Shown here piece by piece: positions 62,591 to 64,000 of a stretch of DNA of 64,000 nucleotides. Position numbers and translations under genes: made by a program. Source of the stretch: Pedobacter psychroterrae (GTDB lineage: Bacteria; Bacteroidota; Bacteroidia; Sphingobacteriales; Sphingobacteriaceae). Positions within the stretch are counted from its first letter, which is position 1. Every line of letters begins with the position of its first letter. The notes below the pieces were generated by a model. It made no database searches and was not told the DNA's origin. It was given only the letters and a program-made list of their open reading frames with translations. The stretch is taken from contig NZ_SJSL01000001.1 of NCBI RefSeq assembly GCF_004331695.1, positions 1,798,001-1,862,000 of the forward strand, written 5' to 3'.

Positions 62591-63868
62591 TTAGAATTCA
62601 GGTACATCGTCAACAAGACCGTCTTTTGTTTTTTTAGCTTTTTTTTGATTACCCTTCTTAGGTTTGCTTGCAGGTTGCGAATTGGTATTTGTAGCGTTAG
62701 CAGGTTTTTTCGCATCAACAGTGTCTTTTGCTGACCGGCCATCTCCGTCTACAACGGCCGTACTGTCACTTTTAATATCATCGTTTTTATCAAATGCAGC
62801 ATTCAATCCAAATATCAGCATCGTGGCTACCAACACGATACCAATTATAGTAATAATTTTTACTTTGCCAGTATTATTAAGCTGGATTAGCTGTTTATTT
62901 AAACGATCATTTTCATTCCTTAGTTCATTTATAATACCTGCTGCCTCTTCATTACTAAAAAATACCTGATGATGGTTGCAGATTGCTTCATGCAGTTCCA
63001 TTCCATTTGCAAACCTGTTTCCAGGGTTTTTCTCCAGACATTTGCTGATAATTTGCAACAGCCATGCTGGCGCCAGCATCTCCTGCGCCTTCTTCTCTTC
63101 GGTCCAGCCTGATGGAAGATGAGCTTTTCGCAGTTCAAGTAGGTCAGGCAAAGCTTTTTCTATATGCGATAACATCACTGTATTGCGTGAACTTTCAGAC
63201 TTATTGATTAATGGAAAGGGAACCGTACCCGCTAACAATTCGTAGAGAATAATTCCGAAACTATAGATGTCACTCTGAAAAAGCATCTCTCCCTCATGTT
63301 GTTCCGGGGACATAAATTCTACTGCCCCTGCATGACGTAAACTGGTACGCCGCTGCTCGTCTGACATTACGGACAGGCCAAAATCCAGCAAGACATAGTT
63401 ACCCGTAAACTGGTTGAACTTTATATTGTTGCTTTTAATATCACCATGTTTCACACCCACCTTATGACAATGCGCAAGGGCACCTGATAATTGATCTGCC
63501 AGTTTAATCGCTTCACGTATTGAAAAAACTGCTGAATGCGGCGGCTTTAGCAGCTCCTCCAGATCTGGGCCTTCTATGTATTCCATTTCAATAAATGGAA
63601 AAGAGCCACTCTCTGTAAGGCCTGAGTTTAGTATTTTAACTACATTTGGGCTAGGGTCTTCATTTACCTTTTTTAATTTTTCTACCTCGTTCTGAAAATC
63701 CCTGAAATTCTTATCATCCTTGTTTTCAGTATGGATGGGTGTTGGCAATAACTTTACAGCAGAAATGATGAAACCCATCCTTTTTCCTTTATAAACAGAT
63801 CCCTGCCCACCGGTGCGCAGCGCGCCCATATTTTCGAGTCCTTCAGTTATTGTAAATACCTTTGCCAT
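62591..63868 (-). CDS. Membrane serine/threonine protein kinase (paralogue)
   Basis: 425 residues. The kinase domain is nearly the same as in the downstream gene (GGQGSVYKGKRMG, SAVKLLPTP, KHGDIKSNNIKF, DFGLSV, SPEQHE), showing tandem duplication. A coiled-coil stretch (about 310-332) precedes one membrane helix (about 336-355), and the tail is a Lys/Asn-rich extracytoplasmic segment without an SH3 domain. The duplicates therefore differ in the sensing part. It starts 6 bp after an FHA-like gene. Confidence 0.87.
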   Translation of the reverse strand: MAKVFTITEGLENMGALRTGGQGSVYKGKRMGFIISAVKLLPTPIHTENKDDKNFRDFQNEVEKLKKVNEDPSPNVVKILNSGLTESGSFPFIEMEYIEGPDLEELLKPPHSAVFSIREAIKLADQLSGALAHCHKVGVKHGDIKSNNIKFNQFTGNYVLLDFGLSVMSDEQRRTSLRHAGAVEFMSPEQHEGEMLFQSDIYSFGIILYELLAGTVPFPLINKSESSRNTVMLSHIEKALPDLLELRKAHLPSGWTEEKKAQEMLAPAWLLQIISKCLEKNPGNRFANGMELHEAICNHHQVFFSNEEAAGIINELRNENDRLNKQLIQLNNTGKVKIITIIGIVLVATMLIFGLNAAFDKNDDIKSDSTAVVDGDGRSAKDTVDAKKPANATNTNSQPASKPKKGNQKKAKKTKDGLVDDVPEF

Positions 63869-63874
63869 TTCTGA

Positions 63875-64000
63875 TTATTTCATATGGTAACTAAACTCTA
63901 AAACTGCCGACTCACCCAAAATGATCTGATCACCCTCATGGAGGATATGACCAAGCTCTGTAAAGGTAAGCTTAACAGGATTGTGATCTGTGATTGACCT
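63875..64000 (-). CDS. C-terminal end of a putative FHA-domain protein (5' end outside window)
   Basis: 41 residues are visible before the TAA at 63875-63877. The pattern ILHEGDQIILGESAVLEFSY resembles the last strands of an FHA domain (LxxGDxIxLG then a hydrophobic strand), which binds phosphothreonine peptides. With two serine/threonine kinases directly downstream, this fits a phospho-signalling operon. The call is tentative because only the tail is seen. Confidence 0.5.
   Translation of the reverse strand, partial: RSITDHNPVKLTFTELGHILHEGDQIILGESAVLEFSYHMK

Noticed and set aside
1-64000. tRNA, rRNA or riboswitch genes
   Set aside because: Reading the gaps between genes showed no cloverleaf-like structure, rRNA-like sequence or known riboswitch core; a covariance-model scan would be needed to exclude them fully.

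Overview
The window looks like a chromosomal segment of a Bacteroidota bacterium, most likely a Sphingobacteriaceae member (Pedobacter-like). The evidence is the PorT gene beside menG/ubiE, the DUF6089-uppS-bamA-skp-skp-murI envelope cluster, TAnnTTTG-type promoter boxes in front of many genes, AT-rich intergenic DNA, a GH2/GH26 pair and a poly-HAMP hybrid kinase. I saw no rRNA, tRNA, CRISPR array or intact insertion sequence.

Layout. 1-5 kb: the 3' end of a putative GH43-like secreted protein, a Tat-type metallophosphoesterase, a small outer-membrane barrel, and a minus-strand operon of a serine beta-lactamase-like hydrolase, an ECF sigma factor and a four-helix membrane protein. 5.1-12 kb: a 1882-residue soluble hybrid histidine kinase with a nine-fold 276-bp HAMP repeat array, followed 7 bp later by a REC-histidine kinase. 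12-24 kb is accessory in character: an XAC2610-like protein and a broken copy of its 3' end 5 kb away, an SH3-like gene fragment, a PhoPQ-activated (PqaA-like) protein, a hipBA toxin-antitoxin module between imperfect 20-bp direct repeats, DoxX, a YdeI/OmdA-type protein, a cold-shock protein, a PAS-AraC/response-regulator/YciF-like stress operon, an OmpA lipoprotein, a GDPD phosphodiesterase and a BRO-family phage-gene remnant. 24-28 kb: a GH2 and a GH26 glycosidase.

28-54 kb is mostly conserved core. The minus strand carries an APC permease and the pepF-like, ubiA and engB genes. The plus strand carries menG/ubiE-porT, an SDR, yqeY, alpha/beta hydrolase-CBS-nadK, DUF6089-uppS-bamA-skp-skp-murI, a purF-like amidotransferase, a sugar MFS transporter, dCMP deaminase, guaA, a periplasmic-binding lipoprotein and an RsmB-type methyltransferase. 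Together these cover quinone synthesis, NADP supply, lipid-carrier synthesis, outer-membrane assembly, peptidoglycan precursor supply and purine nucleotide synthesis. 54-64 kb: marC, two more APC permeases, a membrane pyrophosphatase (K+-dependent type by motif), a DUF6266 remnant, and an FHA-kinase-kinase signalling cluster running off the right edge.

The points most worth a second look are the HAMP array, the hipBA module with its flanking repeats and three operator-like palindromes, the TAnnTTTG-N3-ATG arrangement at guaA, the GDPD gene and the YdeI-like gene (predicting leaderless transcripts), and a perfect 28-bp inverted repeat between an APC permease and marC. None of the functions was tested by database search; they rest on motifs, gene order and family knowledge.
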